64,000 nucleotides of DNA, taken from contig CM027377.1 in assembly GCA_015680905.1 (NCBI GenBank), positions 65,431,501 through 65,495,500 of the forward strand. Reading direction: 5' to 3'. This document shows positions 21,336 to 32,452 of this stretch, piece after piece. Origin of the DNA: Coptis chinensis. Lineage: Eukaryota > Streptophyta > Magnoliopsida > Ranunculales > Ranunculaceae. The position numbers and the translations under genes are program-made. The notes beneath the pieces are model-generated. The model saw only the letters and a program-made list of their open reading frames with translations. It did not search any database and was not told the origin of the DNA. Positions within the stretch are counted from its first letter, which is position 1. Each line of letters begins with the position of its first letter.

Positions 21336-22735
21336 ATGAGATTAAGGTCTGGTTCCACTAAAGAATTTGAACATACCTATCGTCGAAAAAAATACGATAA
21401 GCAACTGCGTAAGTTTTCACCTAAAAATTGTTCTCCTTCTGTTAATTACCTTCATCAAGTTCCTTCATCACCATTAACTTCGCAGGTTATGGCTAACGAT
21501 CCTCCACTCACCGGTGAGAAGCCCCTCGCCGGACTTCTATATTGCATTACAGGAAGGACCTTCTTCCTGCATCAAACTTGAGGACATTGTCAGTGATTTT
21601 CGTATCCCACCAAACGTTTTTAGTTTGTTACCTATGTATCATGGTTTGGATCATGAAAAACCATACAATCATCTTCGTAGGCTTCAACAAGTGGCCACAA
21701 CATTTCACCATCCAGCTGTCTCTAAGGAACAACTCTTGCTTCGGCTATTTCCATTCACCTTAGCAGAAAAAGCGTCAATTTGGCTTGCAGGACAACAGCC
21801 ATAATCCATAGACACATGGAATAAACTTGTTCAAGCTTTCATGCTTCAATTTTACACTCAAAAGAAAACTATTGAAATGCTTCAGAAAATTCAATTCTTT
21901 CGTCAAAATCCTCATGAATCGTTTACGGAAGCATAGAGTCGCTTTACGGATCTTCTTTTAGAATGTCCTCATCACCAACTAGACAAAGTCGTCCTTGTCC
22001 GTTCCTTCTTTAATGGACTTTCTGATCATCAAAAAGAAACTCTTGATATAATGAACGGCGGTTGCTTCATGGACAAAGGAGCTACTGAAGCATATACTTT
22101 TCTTGAAAAACAAGCGAAAAAGGTACACACTGGGGTAACACTGAGCCGTCTAGATCATCAAAGGATACTGTAACAAAGGCTACATCTATTTTTTAGGTAA
22201 AACCCGATCCCGAATTAAAAATTTGATAGAATCCCTAACTAAAAAGTAGATGCCCTTGTAGTTCAAGTAAACGATCAACTCCCAAAACAGGTCATGAAGC
22301 GTTAACACATCCCCATGTGTTCTTTGTCTCGATCGACCATCCCGATGCTTATTGTCCTTGTTATATGCCTCCCCTTCTCAACCATCGGAAGAGGCATGTG
22401 CATTCAACATTCCTAATGCACCTTGGCGACAACATCCGATTTCGGCGGAATAATAACCAACGGTGGGGGCACTTCGGGTTTTTCGCTAATCCACGGTTCG
22501 ACCAACCAACAACTTTATTCCATACCGCCAAGGAAATAATCAACAATACCAACAAAGTCAGAATCAATTTCAAAATACTTCGGATGTTAACTATCAAACC
22601 AACCGTGGCCTTGTTCCAGCCAATCCAAATCCCAACTATAATCAACAACTTCTCAGCAATAATCGTGATCTAGTACCTGTTGCACAACCTGCGCCACTCG
22701 TTACAGATAGGACAAGTGAGACTTTCTTAGCTTAC
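21336..22735 (+). pseudogene. Gag of A2
   Basis: ATG 21336 opens with MRLRSGSTKEF. The frame shifts near 21514 into the Gag core: LEDIVSDFRIPPNVFSLLPMYHGLDHEKPYNHLRRLQQVATTFHH, with LVQAFMLQFYTQKKTIEMLQKIQFFRQNPHESF after a TAA in WLAGQQP. A zinc-knuckle relic near 22310-22360 is split over two frames (CVLCLD, then HPDAYC). It aligns well with A4 Gag (FHGLDHEKPYQHMRR). In-frame stops (21803, and a TAG near 21940) and later shifts inactivate it. It would form the virus-like particle. Confidence 0.85.
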
Positions 22736-23850
22736 ATGAACCAACAATCTCAAATTTTAGCGTCTATCCAACAATCACTTCAACAATTAGCGCAAGACAA
22801 GAGTCAGAAAGGCGTGTTTCCTGGACAAGCAGTTCCAAACCCTAAGCCAGCAAACACTGCCTTTGAACTTACCAATGCACCTGGTACAAGTACTCCCAAC
22901 CAAGGTGAGGTGCACGCAATCACTACTCTTCGATCTGGAAAAACTGTAGACAATCAAATACGTGCCAGATGATCAACCAAAGGAATCCGACGGTTCAAAT
23001 GAATCTATTTCCAATAATGAACCTATGGAGGATTCACCAAATATAACAAAGTCAACATCTCAGAATTTAGGGAACAAGCAAGCGGACCCCTTTGCAAAAT
23101 TCCGCCCTAAGGCACCGTTTCCTGCACGCTTGGCAAAGAATAAACCTGATGAGAATTTTAATGAAATTCAAGAGACTTTTCAGAATTTGACAATCAACTT
23201 ACCTTTTCTCGACGCCTTAAAGCTATTGCCAAAACATGCAAAATTTCTGAAAGATATGTGCACCACAAAAAGGAGAACTAATGTTCCTCAACAAGCGTTC
23301 CTCACCGAACAGTTTCCATCCATCACCGAACACAATGGTATAGTCAAATACAAGGACCCTAGTAGAGCAACGGTTCCATGCACCTTAGGTGACAAATATA
23401 AGGCTACTGCACTACTAGACCTAGGAGCTAGTGTGAACTTACTTCCATATTACTTATTTAAACAACTAGGTCTCCATGAACTGAAACCCACCACCATGAC
23501 TCTACAATTAGCCGATCGTTCCATTAAGTATCCAAAAGGAATTGTGGATAACGTCCTTGTAAAAGTCCAAGAATTTTTCTATCCTGTCGACTTTGTTATT
23601 TTGGATACTGAAGTTGCATGTGATTCCATTCCTATCATCTTAGGACGTCTGTTCCTAGCAACTGCTAATGCTCTTATTAACTGTAGGGATGGTTCCATGA
23701 CCATGTCCTTCGAAAATCTTTCGGTCGAGGTAAATGTGTTCAAGATGATGAAACGAATTCCAGAGCCTAACATTGATGGTGAGGTGAACAGGGTTGATAG
23801 CATTGTGCAAGAGTATTTAACAAACACTTTTCCTAAAGATGAAGTATACC
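22736..23850 (+). pseudogene. Protease region of A2
   Basis: 22736-22972 encodes a Gln-rich linker ending ITTLRSGKTVDNQ. A 1-bp shift near 22960 leads into the long frame 22962-24818. The aspartic protease motif ALLDLGASVNLLPYYL is near 23410, followed by DRSIKYPKGIVDNVLVKV and the second conserved block DFVILDTEVACDSIPIILGR. The active site is DLGA rather than the DTGA/DSGA of retroviruses, as in the other Athila copies here. The enzyme would release mature Gag and Pol proteins. Apart from the upstream shift, this domain is open. Confidence 0.87.
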
Positions 23851-25105
23851 AATTTCTTTCCTTTAGCGATTCTGAATTTGAGGACGATGATTATACACAA
23901 GAAGTAAACGAATTATTAGAGTCAATACCATTATTTGACCCTACGACCGTGATGTCCAGCAAATTGGAAGAACATCAATCTGTTTACTCTATGGATGATG
24001 AATTTCCTCAAGAATCTTTAATACCCACTCCACCCGCCCCTAACTTTAAAACTCTTCCTTCGAAATTAAAATACGTACATCTTGATCCAGATGGTAGTCA
24101 TCCAATTATTATATCATCTCAATTGACTGATGATCAAGAGTCCCGTTTAATAGATGTCATTCAACAACACCGTTCTGCTATTGGATGGTCCCTTGATGAC
24201 ATTAAGGGCATTGACCCTAATGTATGCACCCATCGCATACATCTTGAAGAAAATGCTAAGACGTCACGTGAACCGCAACGTCGTCTAAACCCAACCATGA
24301 AAGATGTGGTACGGGAGGAAGTTTTAAGATTACTCGATGCAGGTATTATTTACCCTATATCCGATAGTATTTGGGTGAGTCCAGTACACGTTGTTCCAAA
24401 GAAATCTGGTATTACAGTTGTGCGCAATGATAAAGATGAATGCATCTCTGCTCGTATTCCAATGAAATGGCGAATATGCATTGACTATCGCAAACTTAAT
24501 ACAGTAACTCCTAAGGATCACTTTCCACTGCCCTTCATCGATCAGATGCTTGAACGGTTAACCGGTCATGCGTATTACTATTTTCTTGATGGTTATTCAG
24601 GATATTTTCAGATAGTCATAGATCCTGCTGATCAAGAAAAGACTACGTTCACCTGTCCTTTTGGTACATTTGCATATAAACGAATGCCTTTCGGCCTTTG
24701 CAATGCACCTGGTACTTTCCAACGCAGCATGCTTCACATTTTCAGTGATATGGTTGAACGTTTTATAGAAGTATGTATTCATGGACGACTTCTCAATATA
24801 TGGAGATTCTTTCAATAGCTGTCTATCAAATCTTGAAAAGGTCTTTACACGTTGTGAAGAAAAAAACCTTGTTCTTAATTAGGAAAAATGCCATTTCATG
24901 GTTACAAAAGGAATAGTTTTAGGACATATCGTTTCAAAAGGCGGAATCGAAGTCGACAAAGCTAAGATAGAAAAAATTGCTTCACTTCCTATACCAAAAA
25001 TAGTTCGCGACATTCGCGCATTTTTAGGACAAGCAGGTTTCTATAGGAGATTTATTTAAGATTTCTTAAAGGTTTCTCGACCTTTAACCAATCTCTTGCT
25101 TAAAG
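23851..25105 (+). pseudogene. Reverse transcriptase of A2
   Basis: The RT spans about 24050-25105. Motifs are RIHLEENAKTSREPQRRLNP, WVSPVHVVPKKSG, the Athila insertion NDKDECISARIP, MKWRICIDYRKLN, DHFPLPFIDQML, YYYFLDGYSGYFQI and MPFGLCNAPGTFQRSM. Just before the catalytic FMDDF motif a 4-bp tandem duplication (GTATGTAT, near 24770-24780) shifts the frame, so the annotated frame ends at 24818 without the DD motif. The motif itself is intact in another frame. The thumb and connection (LGHIVSKGGIEVDKAKIEKIASLPIP, RAFLGQAGFYRRF) follow to 25105 with stops. It would copy genomic RNA into cDNA. Confidence 0.9.
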
Positions 25106-25669
25106 ATGCCGTTTTTTTACTTTAGTTTCAATTGCAAACAAGCATTTGAGACTTTAAAATCCGCCTTAACTACCGCTCCCATAATTCAACCACCTGATTG
25201 GTCTAAACCTTTTGAATTAATGTGTGACGTGAGTGACTATGCTATTGGAGCTGTACTAGGGCAACGCCGAGAAGATAAGCCAATTGTCATTTACTACGCG
25301 AGTAAAACCCTTAATGAAACTCAACGTAACTATACCACCACTGAGAAAGAGTTTATCGCAGTTGTATATATCTTGGATAAGTTTCGTCCTTACCTAGTGG
25401 GTTCTTCCACAATTGTCTACACTGACCATGCGGCGCTTCGTTACCTATTAGCGAAAAAAGATGCAAAACAGAGGTTGATCCGCTGGATTCTCCTCTTGCA
25501 AGAATATACTCTAGAAATTAGAGATAAAAAAGGTTGCGAAAATGTGGTTGCGCCAACCATTTATCAAGACTTGTCAGTGATATTGATACTGATACCAAAC
25601 CTATCTGTGATTCCTTTCCGGATGAACACTTATATTCCATTTTTTCGTCCCCTTAGTATGCTGACATAG
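25106..25669 (+). pseudogene. RNase H of A2
   Basis: Open frame with [40 protein letters not shown], and [19 protein letters not shown]. The acidic residues of the Ty3/Gypsy RNase H active site (D, E, D) are all visible. The start is only the end of the preceding damage. The C-terminal end is shifted relative to A1 (which reads ADHLSRV). The domain looks chemically complete, but it is cut off from RT. Confidence 0.87.
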
Positions 25670-25740
25670 TAAATTACTTGGTTACCAAGGAAGTCCCTTC
25701 ATCTTGGTCTCGTAATGAATGAAAAAAATTCTTATCCACT

Positions 25741-26948
25741 GTGAAATTTTATTTTTGGGATGATCCCTACCTTTTCAAGTATTGTTCCGACCAATTAATC
25801 CGTCGTTGCATTCCCGAATGGGAACACAATGACGTGTTATCCTTCTGCAATGAACAATCTTGTGGTGGTCATTTTAGTGGTAAGAAAACAGCGGCCAAGG
25901 TTCTACAATGTGGATTTTATTGGCTAACACTGTTTAGAGATGCACATGAACATTGCAAAGCATGCAACCGCTGCCAGCAGCTAAGACGAATTACTCAACG
26001 TAATATGATGCCCTTAAGTCCCATTTTAATTGTGGAAATCTTTGATGTATGGGGCATCGACTTCATGGGTCCCTTTTCAAATTCTCATGGTTTCCTTTAC
26101 ATAATGGTAGCAGTCGACTACATGTCAAAATGGATTGAAGCATTGGCATGTCGTGCTAATGATCATAAAACTGTCGTTTTTTTCGTAAAAGAAAATATTT
26201 TCTCTCGATTTGGCGTTCCAAAAGCTATTATTAGTGATGGGGAAAAACATTTCTGTAATAAATTTTTTGAATCACTAGTAAAGAAATATGGAGTCACGCA
26301 CAAAGTGGCAACTCCGTATCATCCTCAAACCAGTGGCCAAGTAGAAGTCTCTAATAGAGAGATCAAATCCATTTTAGAAAAAACTATTAATCCATCTAGA
26401 AAAGACTGGTCTCTACGATTATCTGATGCCTTGTGGGCATACAGAAAAACTTTTAAGACACCTATAGGGATGTCTCCTTATCGCCTCATTTTTGGAAAAC
26501 CTTGTCACCTGCCGGTTGAACTTGAGCATCGTGCTCTATGGGCCATCAAAAGCCTCAATTATAATACTAATGCAAAGAAAGTAAAAAGAGAAAATTGCAG
26601 TTAAATGAGCTCGAGCAAATTCGGAGTGATGCCTATGATCTCTCGAAATCTTATAAAGCCAACATGAAAAGAGTGCATGACAAGCACATATTGAGAAAAG
26701 ATTTCAAAGTTGGTCAAAAGGTTTTGTTGTACAACTCAAAATTACACATTTTTCCAGGTAAATTAAAAACTCGATGGTCTGGTCCTGTCATTGTCTCTGC
26801 TGTCACCCCTTATGGGGCTATATCTTTGAAAAACGAAAATGATGAAAGCGAATTTCAAGTAAATGGCCAACGCGTAAAACATTATCATGAGTTACGCTCT
26901 CCAGATGTGGAAGAGACTCTTCTCAAAGATCCAGTCTACACAGACTAA
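25741..26948 (+). pseudogene. Integrase of A2 (two overlapping frames)
   Basis: 25741-26604 holds the zinc region and core. The sequence [11 protein letters not shown]...CKACNRCQ shows that the first His of the HHCC finger is Asn. Catalytic D, D and E are visible in [18 protein letters not shown] and [16 protein letters not shown] shift near 26595 (poly-A region) leads to 26595-26948, the C-terminal domain with [27 protein letters not shown]. The protein would catalyse strand transfer of the cDNA. It ends at TAA 26946, followed by 160 bp of spacer. It is among the best preserved genes of A2. Confidence 0.9.
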
Positions 26949-27110
26949 TAGATTCACTGGTGTACTTCTTTCCATGTGATATAAACAGGGAAAGTATGCC
27001 ATTAGGGTAGCCGGGCCCTTTTCTATTTCTTTTCTAAAAATCCCTAGAGTGTGTGGTTGCAAGCGCCGGAACCTTAGTCCACAAAAACTCTACTTCAGAA
27101 CTGAGTATAA

Positions 27111-27455
27111 ATGTCTTTTGTTAATCGAGCAAACGTGCCTTCTGGTAAACAATGGGTACCAAAAATTTCAACTCCTTCCTTCTCTTCCCTTTTCTATTCT
27201 CTTCCTCGTGAACTTCAGCTCATCATTTGGTGTAAATCTCACCCATCTCGAATAGGTAATTGTCATAGTACTTTTGCTCGAAAGCGACGGGCGAAAAGGA
27301 TGGGGTGGTGTATGAATTGTCAAACACCTTTCTGTCCAGGTCTTGATCTACTATCCGATATGAGCCGGTATAAGGTATATTATTGTCTGACACCAGCTCA
27401 GCAGGATAAACTTTGTTGTCGTCCCGTTGCTCACACAGGTTGGGATTCGTCTTGA
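27111..27455 (+). CDS. ORF C: 114-residue Cys-rich post-pol protein of A2, unknown
   Basis: ATG 27111 (context GAGTATAAATG) gives an uninterrupted 114-residue frame. The N-terminal half is Ser/Pro/basic (SSLFYSLPRELQLIIW...FARKRRAKRMGW). The C-terminal half has cysteines in the order WCMNCQTPFC, YYC and KLCCRPVAH, which could bind zinc. I see no counterpart in A1, A3 or A4 at the same place. The frame ends inside the first unit of a 34-bp tandem repeat. I do not recognise it; it could be a chance frame or a real small accessory ORF. Confidence 0.35.
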   Translation: MSFVNRANVPSGKQWVPKISTPSFSSLFYSLPRELQLIIWCKSHPSRIGNCHSTFARKRRAKRMGWCMNCQTPFCPGLDLLSDMSRYKVYYCLTPAQQDKLCCRPVAHTGWDSS

Positions 27456-27581
27456 GGATTTGACGTTAAAAGACTCATAATTCGTCTTGAGGATCTGACG
27501 TTAAAAGACTCACATTCGTCTTGAGGATCTGACGTTAAAAGACTCACATTCGTCTTGAGGATCTGACGTTAAAAGACTCAA
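27445..27581 (+). repeat. 34-bp minisatellite, four copies
   Basis: Units begin with ATTCGTCTTGAGGAT at 27445, 27480, 27514 and 27548. Copy 1 has one substitution and one extra base; the others are almost identical. It lies between ORF C and ORF A of A2. Confidence 0.92.
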
Positions 27582-27582
27582 C

Positions 27583-28670
27583 TTGTTTATACTCGTGTCT
27601 TTTATTTTCACCTTTGCACTAAGTGTTGTGCACAAAGAGAGTCGTGATATGCAACATCGGATGGTCCCCCGTTCGCACGGGCAATGGATTTCACCGTGCC
27701 CGAATAATAGTTTTCTATTTGATGACAGTTCGGGGCGGTTTGAGGCTATACCATATGTACTAAGGGTAATATTATTATTAGACCATTGCACATTGGAAAA
27801 TTCTATTTCAATGCTTATGGACGACGATTGGAATTGACTAGGGAAATTATCTCCGACATACTTCAGATCCCAATGAATTCCCAGGAGTTCCTTTTTCCAG
27901 AGTCATCATTTGATTCCGTCAAAACTTTACTAAGAGCTACCGTATCTCATGGCGAAGTGGGAAATAGACATCACGTTGTTCTTCAACGCTCTTTGAAACA
28001 GAATCAACGAGTTGTGCTCCACTGGTTGGGACACAATGTGATAGGTACATCTCACCAATCAGAAGTCACAAAGTCTCAACTTCACCTACTTTGGGTTTTG
28101 CATACTCAAAGGGATGATTTTTGTCTAATCTAACACCTCTGGAACGTGATCACCAGGAAAACAAGAAAGTCAGCACCTCTACCTCTACTTACTTTAGTCA
28201 CGCAAATTATGATGCGTTGGGGTTATCCAGTAATTTCTCCAGAAACACCACTTCAAAGAGCACATATTAGTGTACTCCAAACAGACTACTCCATTGGTTT
28301 TTGGACTCCTGATACTCTGATAGATGAACAGAACGACCCAAGCTCAAACCATGACCATTTCTTTGATGAAAATGCCATGCTAAATTTTTTTAATCCCATG
28401 GAAGGCATTCAATTTCTTCATCACGGCATGCGGGAACTATACGCTTGTCAGAATATCACCATTACAACTCATAAGGAATTCCAAGAACGTCAAGCAATGC
28501 ATGATGTTGAACAGGAGGAAATCTTGAAAAATCATTCTCAGTCCTTGAAAAATCCCGCTCTCCTAATGGAGAATCAAACTACACTCTCTGCCAGCCAAGG
28601 GGACATTCAGATGCAACTTAGACAACAAATTGAAGAATTAAACACTGTGGTGCATGATATGCGTCTCTAG
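27583..28670 (+). pseudogene. Post-pol ORF A of A2 (putative plant transposon protein type)
   Basis: Three overlapping frames form one protein. 27649-27786 reads QHRMVPRSHGQWISPC...FEAIPYVLRVILLLDHC. 27786-28133 reads FYFNAYGRRLELTREIISDILQIP...VVLHWLGHNVIGTSHQSEVTKSQLHLLW. 28146-28670 reads SAPLPLLTLVTQIMMRWGYPVIS and a C-terminal coiled-coil-like region (EFQERQAMHDVEQEEILKNHSQSL...IEELNTVV). The central pattern W...SHQSEVTK...LL followed by a PLP/LI segment is typical of the 'putative plant transposon protein' family behind pol in Athila elements. The role is unknown. Two frameshifts or stops break it. Confidence 0.65.
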
Positions 28671-28957
28671 TAGCATAATAATAATCCATGATTTTCTTAT
28701 TGAATAAAAATAGAATAATAATACTAAGTGAATAAATAAATAATCATATATATTATTACGTTTTTCGTCGTATTATTAATTTTGTTCTTAACTTTGTGTC
28801 ATCTTTTGTAAGAAATGCTTTCTAGAATCATTTACGTTGTGGCTAACTAATTTTAACATGTGATTTTCAATTTCATTACAGGAGGGTTTATTTTCTTCCA
28901 TACTCATTTATCCATCCAGTTACCTTTCTCATTGCCCATTTCTTTACTTCATCCACC

Positions 28958-29941
28958 ATGGCATCTTCATCAAATATGACACCTCCAAAACTCATTCCTA
29001 AGAAATTCTTTCAGTCTATGATGGATTCCAATACTTATAGTCATCTCTTCCATGACTACATCACTAACATTGGGTGGTCTTCCCTAGTTCTTCAACCTGA
29101 CCAAACTTATTCTCCAAGTTTGGCCACATACTTTTATGCTAATATGGAGGACACACCAGTATTCAATCATGCACATGGCTTCTACTTAGACGGGTTCACA
29201 ATCCTAGTTGGTGACACATATCATATTTTTTCTGAACAACAGCTTGCCCTAACTTTGGATCTTCCATATCACGAACCGGCCGCATCATGGCATTACATCT
29301 ATCATAATTCTTACCGTTCCTTTCAGTGGCAAGTGTTTCGCGAAACTTACGGTGATGGTCTTGAGATTAAATGAGAAGGAGCTGGCCATGTGCCATGGCG
29401 CGACATCACCATTCCCTTAGCAAGCATGACCATGAACATAGGGACTGCGATGTTGTTTGTACTCCTGAACATCATGGGAGATTGGCATTTTTCTACTGCC
29501 AAAGAGGCTGCCTGGGTAGTATTCAGTGCACTGGCTCAAGGTCATACATTATTTAACATCTTAGGTTATGTTATCTCCAACCTGAAATGAGCTCGCACTT
29601 TTCAGGATCAGTATATTCTTTTACCTGTAACCGCTTACCGAATCATGAAGACACATTTCCCACAGTTTGCAGCTACTTTTCATGGCTGGGTCAAGGTAGA
29701 TTCTATGTGCCCAGCAAACAGAATCATTCGTTCATTAAGGTTTAAGCAATGGAAGCGTCCCGCTCGGTACCTGAGGCATGTTCGTTGTTACCCGAAGGAT
29801 GAAAATATGAAGAAGCATTTGAGGAAATCCGGAGACAAAGAGTGGGCAGAAATTTGGCAGACTATTATCTTTTGGCGCGATGCTAAGGAAATGCATTCCC
29901 TTATTGAGGACGCCAGACCTACACATCCCGCTAGATGGTAA
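28958..29941 (+). pseudogene. Post-pol ORF B of A2
   Basis: ATG 28958 lies in a good plant context (CCACCATGG). The first frame (to 29374) carries KKFFQSMMDSNTYSHLFHDYI and TYSPSLATYFYANMEDTPVFNH. After a TGA the text continues in frame near 29388 (PWRDITIPLASMTMNIGTAMLFVLLNIMGDW), then, past another stop, 29645-29941 (FHGWVKVDSMCPANRIIRSLRFKQWKRPARYLR) to TAA 29939. It matches A1 ORF B throughout. It sits where Athila has its 'env-like' gene, but no signal peptide or transmembrane anchor is evident. Function unknown. Confidence 0.65.
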
Positions 29942-31670
29942 ATTCGAGCTTGTTATTGTACATATATCTAGCTAAAAATTATGTTTCGTGTGCTATTGTC
30001 TTTCATCATTCCGTGTGCTATGTTTCGTGTGCTATTGAACATTTTATTGTTTCTTTCTGAATAATATATTATGTTCTCCAACCTTTCTGTTCCAGCAATC
30101 TAGCTCTAATTTTTGCTCACGGTTCTCAGGTAATTTCTCTCTTTATTTATTGATACTTCGAGGACTAAGCATCATTCTGTTTGGGGGTATTTTTAAACCC
30201 GTAGCAAAAATTAGGCATATTGTAACCTGTATATAGTTTTTATTTTCTTGTTAATAATTGTACTTAGTGACAAAGTCTTGTTTCCTTTTCAATGATGAAA
30301 ATTGTCTAGAAATCTCACATTAGTATCCGAATTAGGATTTGTTTTAAGAAACTTCAGATAATACGTATATAATAGTTTATACATCTTTTCATGAACATTC
30401 ATGCACTGAGTATCATCGATTGTCATAACAGTAAGTTTCTGGAACCAACGGTTAGTTACTTAAACTATAAATCCTGTGAGAATCTAACCAAAAGCCTTGA
30501 CATGAGTGATTTGTGTGTGATGACACAGAGGAGTAGTTTTTCCAATTAGAGAAAATCACGTGTCTACTTACTTGATCACCACCCGAACCCTAGGCGAGAA
30601 TTTAGGCCTTATTTGGATCGACATAGCTAAAAAATTTTACCTGTTACAAATTTTACCGCTAGTCACTCCACTGAACCTTTCATCAAACTTTTAACTTTCA
30701 CCAAAAATTCCTTACCCATCTATTAAACCAAATAAAAGAACCTTCCTAAGTGAGGAGTATGAGAAATAGGATGAAATGTGGAAACATAAAGAGAAAGACT
30801 TGTCCCAAATAAAAGTCAGTTACTTGCTTTAGGAAAGAAAAATAGAATCATGTTTTGAAGCAATAAAAAAAAAATCATTAGTATCCAGAGGCTTAAGAAC
30901 AAGGTTGGAAAACTCAGTTAGAAGAAGGAAAGAAAACAAGGAATTCTCTAGTATAAATATCTTAAAGACCCTATTCTCTCATACTCGTAAATTTTGATTA
31001 TCCATTTCCATTTTCTTGTACACTATCACCTAAGCCCCACAATACCAAATAAAGACCTCTAGCTCAATTAGGAGTAGGGTGGTGTGATAATAAGTAGTAG
31101 ACGTGATTGATCGACATTGGCTCCTCTGACTGTCATTGAGATGTAAGAAAATGTGTGCCCACTGCACACTAGAGTTAACAAAACCTGAGTGGTAAAATTT
31201 TGAGTGGAATTGTGTTTCAACACATACCTGTGAGAACCCATTTAGGTACGCTCTCCAAAGGATCCAGAAACGGCCATGCTAGTACATTTCAATGCAAGTT
31301 CACTGTATGCATTATCATATGTAGATGTTTTAATTATTGGATGCATATTAACTTGAGTTTCAAAGAAATCAATCCTCGTTCCCTACTAAGGAGATGTATG
31401 GATATCTGAGATTAATTTAGGAAACGAGTTTTTTTCACTGAGTCATTGTAGTATAAATGAAGTTTGTGAGTATCTTTTCTAGAAAACTCTCATGAGGCTA
31501 TAACTCGTCCACTAGGGAATTCCTAGTGGTTTAAGGCCTTGTTGCATATGGTCAATGTAACCGCACTCTGCAAAATGAGAATTAGTTAGGACTACACATT
31601 TTTGGCCACTTATCTATTTTAATGTCTCTTCTTTGCTTGAGGACAAGCAAAGTGCTGTTTGGGGGTAGTG
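29942..31670 (+). other. 3' non-coding block of A2
   Basis: No gene. It shares landmarks with A1 and A4: a G-rich tract after GAGGACTAAGCATC (30158-30188), GCGAGAATTTAGGCC near 30593, CCTCTAGCTCAATTAG (31055), the palindrome (31509-31529) and the final PPT TTTGGGGGTAGTG (31658-31670). Similarity persists even though A2 LTRs and genes are quite different from those of A1 and A4. The phrase GTGTGCTATGTTTCG is repeated around 29990-30035. Confidence 0.7.
31509..31529. other. Palindrome centred on GAATTC (A2)
   Basis: The arms CCACTAGG / CCTAGTGG with one extra G lie 140 bp inside the 3' LTR, as in the sister elements. Confidence 0.8.
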
Positions 31671-32404
31671 TGATAAGCACCCAAAAGTGTATTATGAAAC
31701 CCCATTGAGACATATAAATTTGGTTAATTATGTGTTTAATAATCATGAAATAAATATGTTTTCATACTTTTGCAGGTATTCGCAGTAAACATGGAAATAT
31801 TGGTTAAACCTGCGATAAAGCACGGGGAACGACGTATATATGAATTCTTCTAAATCCGCACAGAAGCATCAAACTTTCGAAGCACCTACCTCTTGAACCA
31901 GGACTCCGAATGTGACAAGTGAGCTACTCAGACAATCAGGGCGATGAACTCTACGCATAGGTGGGAAGTTGTAAAATTACCCAAAGACCGAACCGCCACT
32001 GGACTGCACATGGACCCACTATGTGGGCCTGTAAGATTGGATGAGTCATCAATCATGGAGCATGTCAAGACAAAAATGACAAATTATTGGTGCAAAGTTG
32101 ACACCTTGCATGTAATTAATTAGATTAGGTGTTAATAGTGAAAAAAAAGGCAAGGTGTCACTTTGTTTTAATGTGGTGGATAAAAATGAAGTAAATGTGG
32201 TTTGATGTTTCACGTGGGAGGAAATGAGATTTCTCTCAAATGGAGAAGAAAACAAAACAAGGGGGGGGGGGGGACACTCCATTTACTCCCTTGACTTATT
32301 TTCCTTACCATGTATTATTTTAGTTCCTTAGTCTTAGATTTTTATTTAGTTTTTATTTGGTAAGAAATAGCTTGTAATAGTTTTAATGGAGAAAACTTTG
32401 GTTG
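31671..32404 (+). repeat. 3' LTR of A2, truncated
   Basis: It starts TGATAAGCACCCAAAAGTG after the PPT. The first 14 bases resemble the other Athila LTRs (TGATAAGAGCCC); the rest differs. There is a run of 13 G at 32261-32273. No LTR end (TTTCA as at 19734) is found before T1-derived coding sequence begins near 32453, so the LTR is broken; 32404 is my estimate of the junction. It contains no gene. Confidence 0.7.
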
Positions 32405-32452
32405 TTTTTTATATGTTTGAACGTTCTGATAGTTTTGTTTTGTTTTTGCAGA

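Larger units (their letters stand above)
9090..32404 (+). mobile_element. Athila-type LTR retrotransposon A2, interrupted by A3
   Basis: The plus-strand order is 5' LTR remnant (9090-9695, 19719-19734), PBS (19738), leader, gag, protease, RT, RNase H, integrase, ORF C, ORF A, ORF B, 3' non-coding block, PPT and partial 3' LTR (31671 to about 32404). The RT contains the insertion VRNDKDECISARIPMKW before CIDYRKLN, which is characteristic of the Athila lineage. A2 is the oldest layer here: A1 and A3 sit in its 5' LTR, and the 3' LTR is truncated where T1 sequence begins. The true left end is outside the window and the right edge is approximate. Confidence 0.8.
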
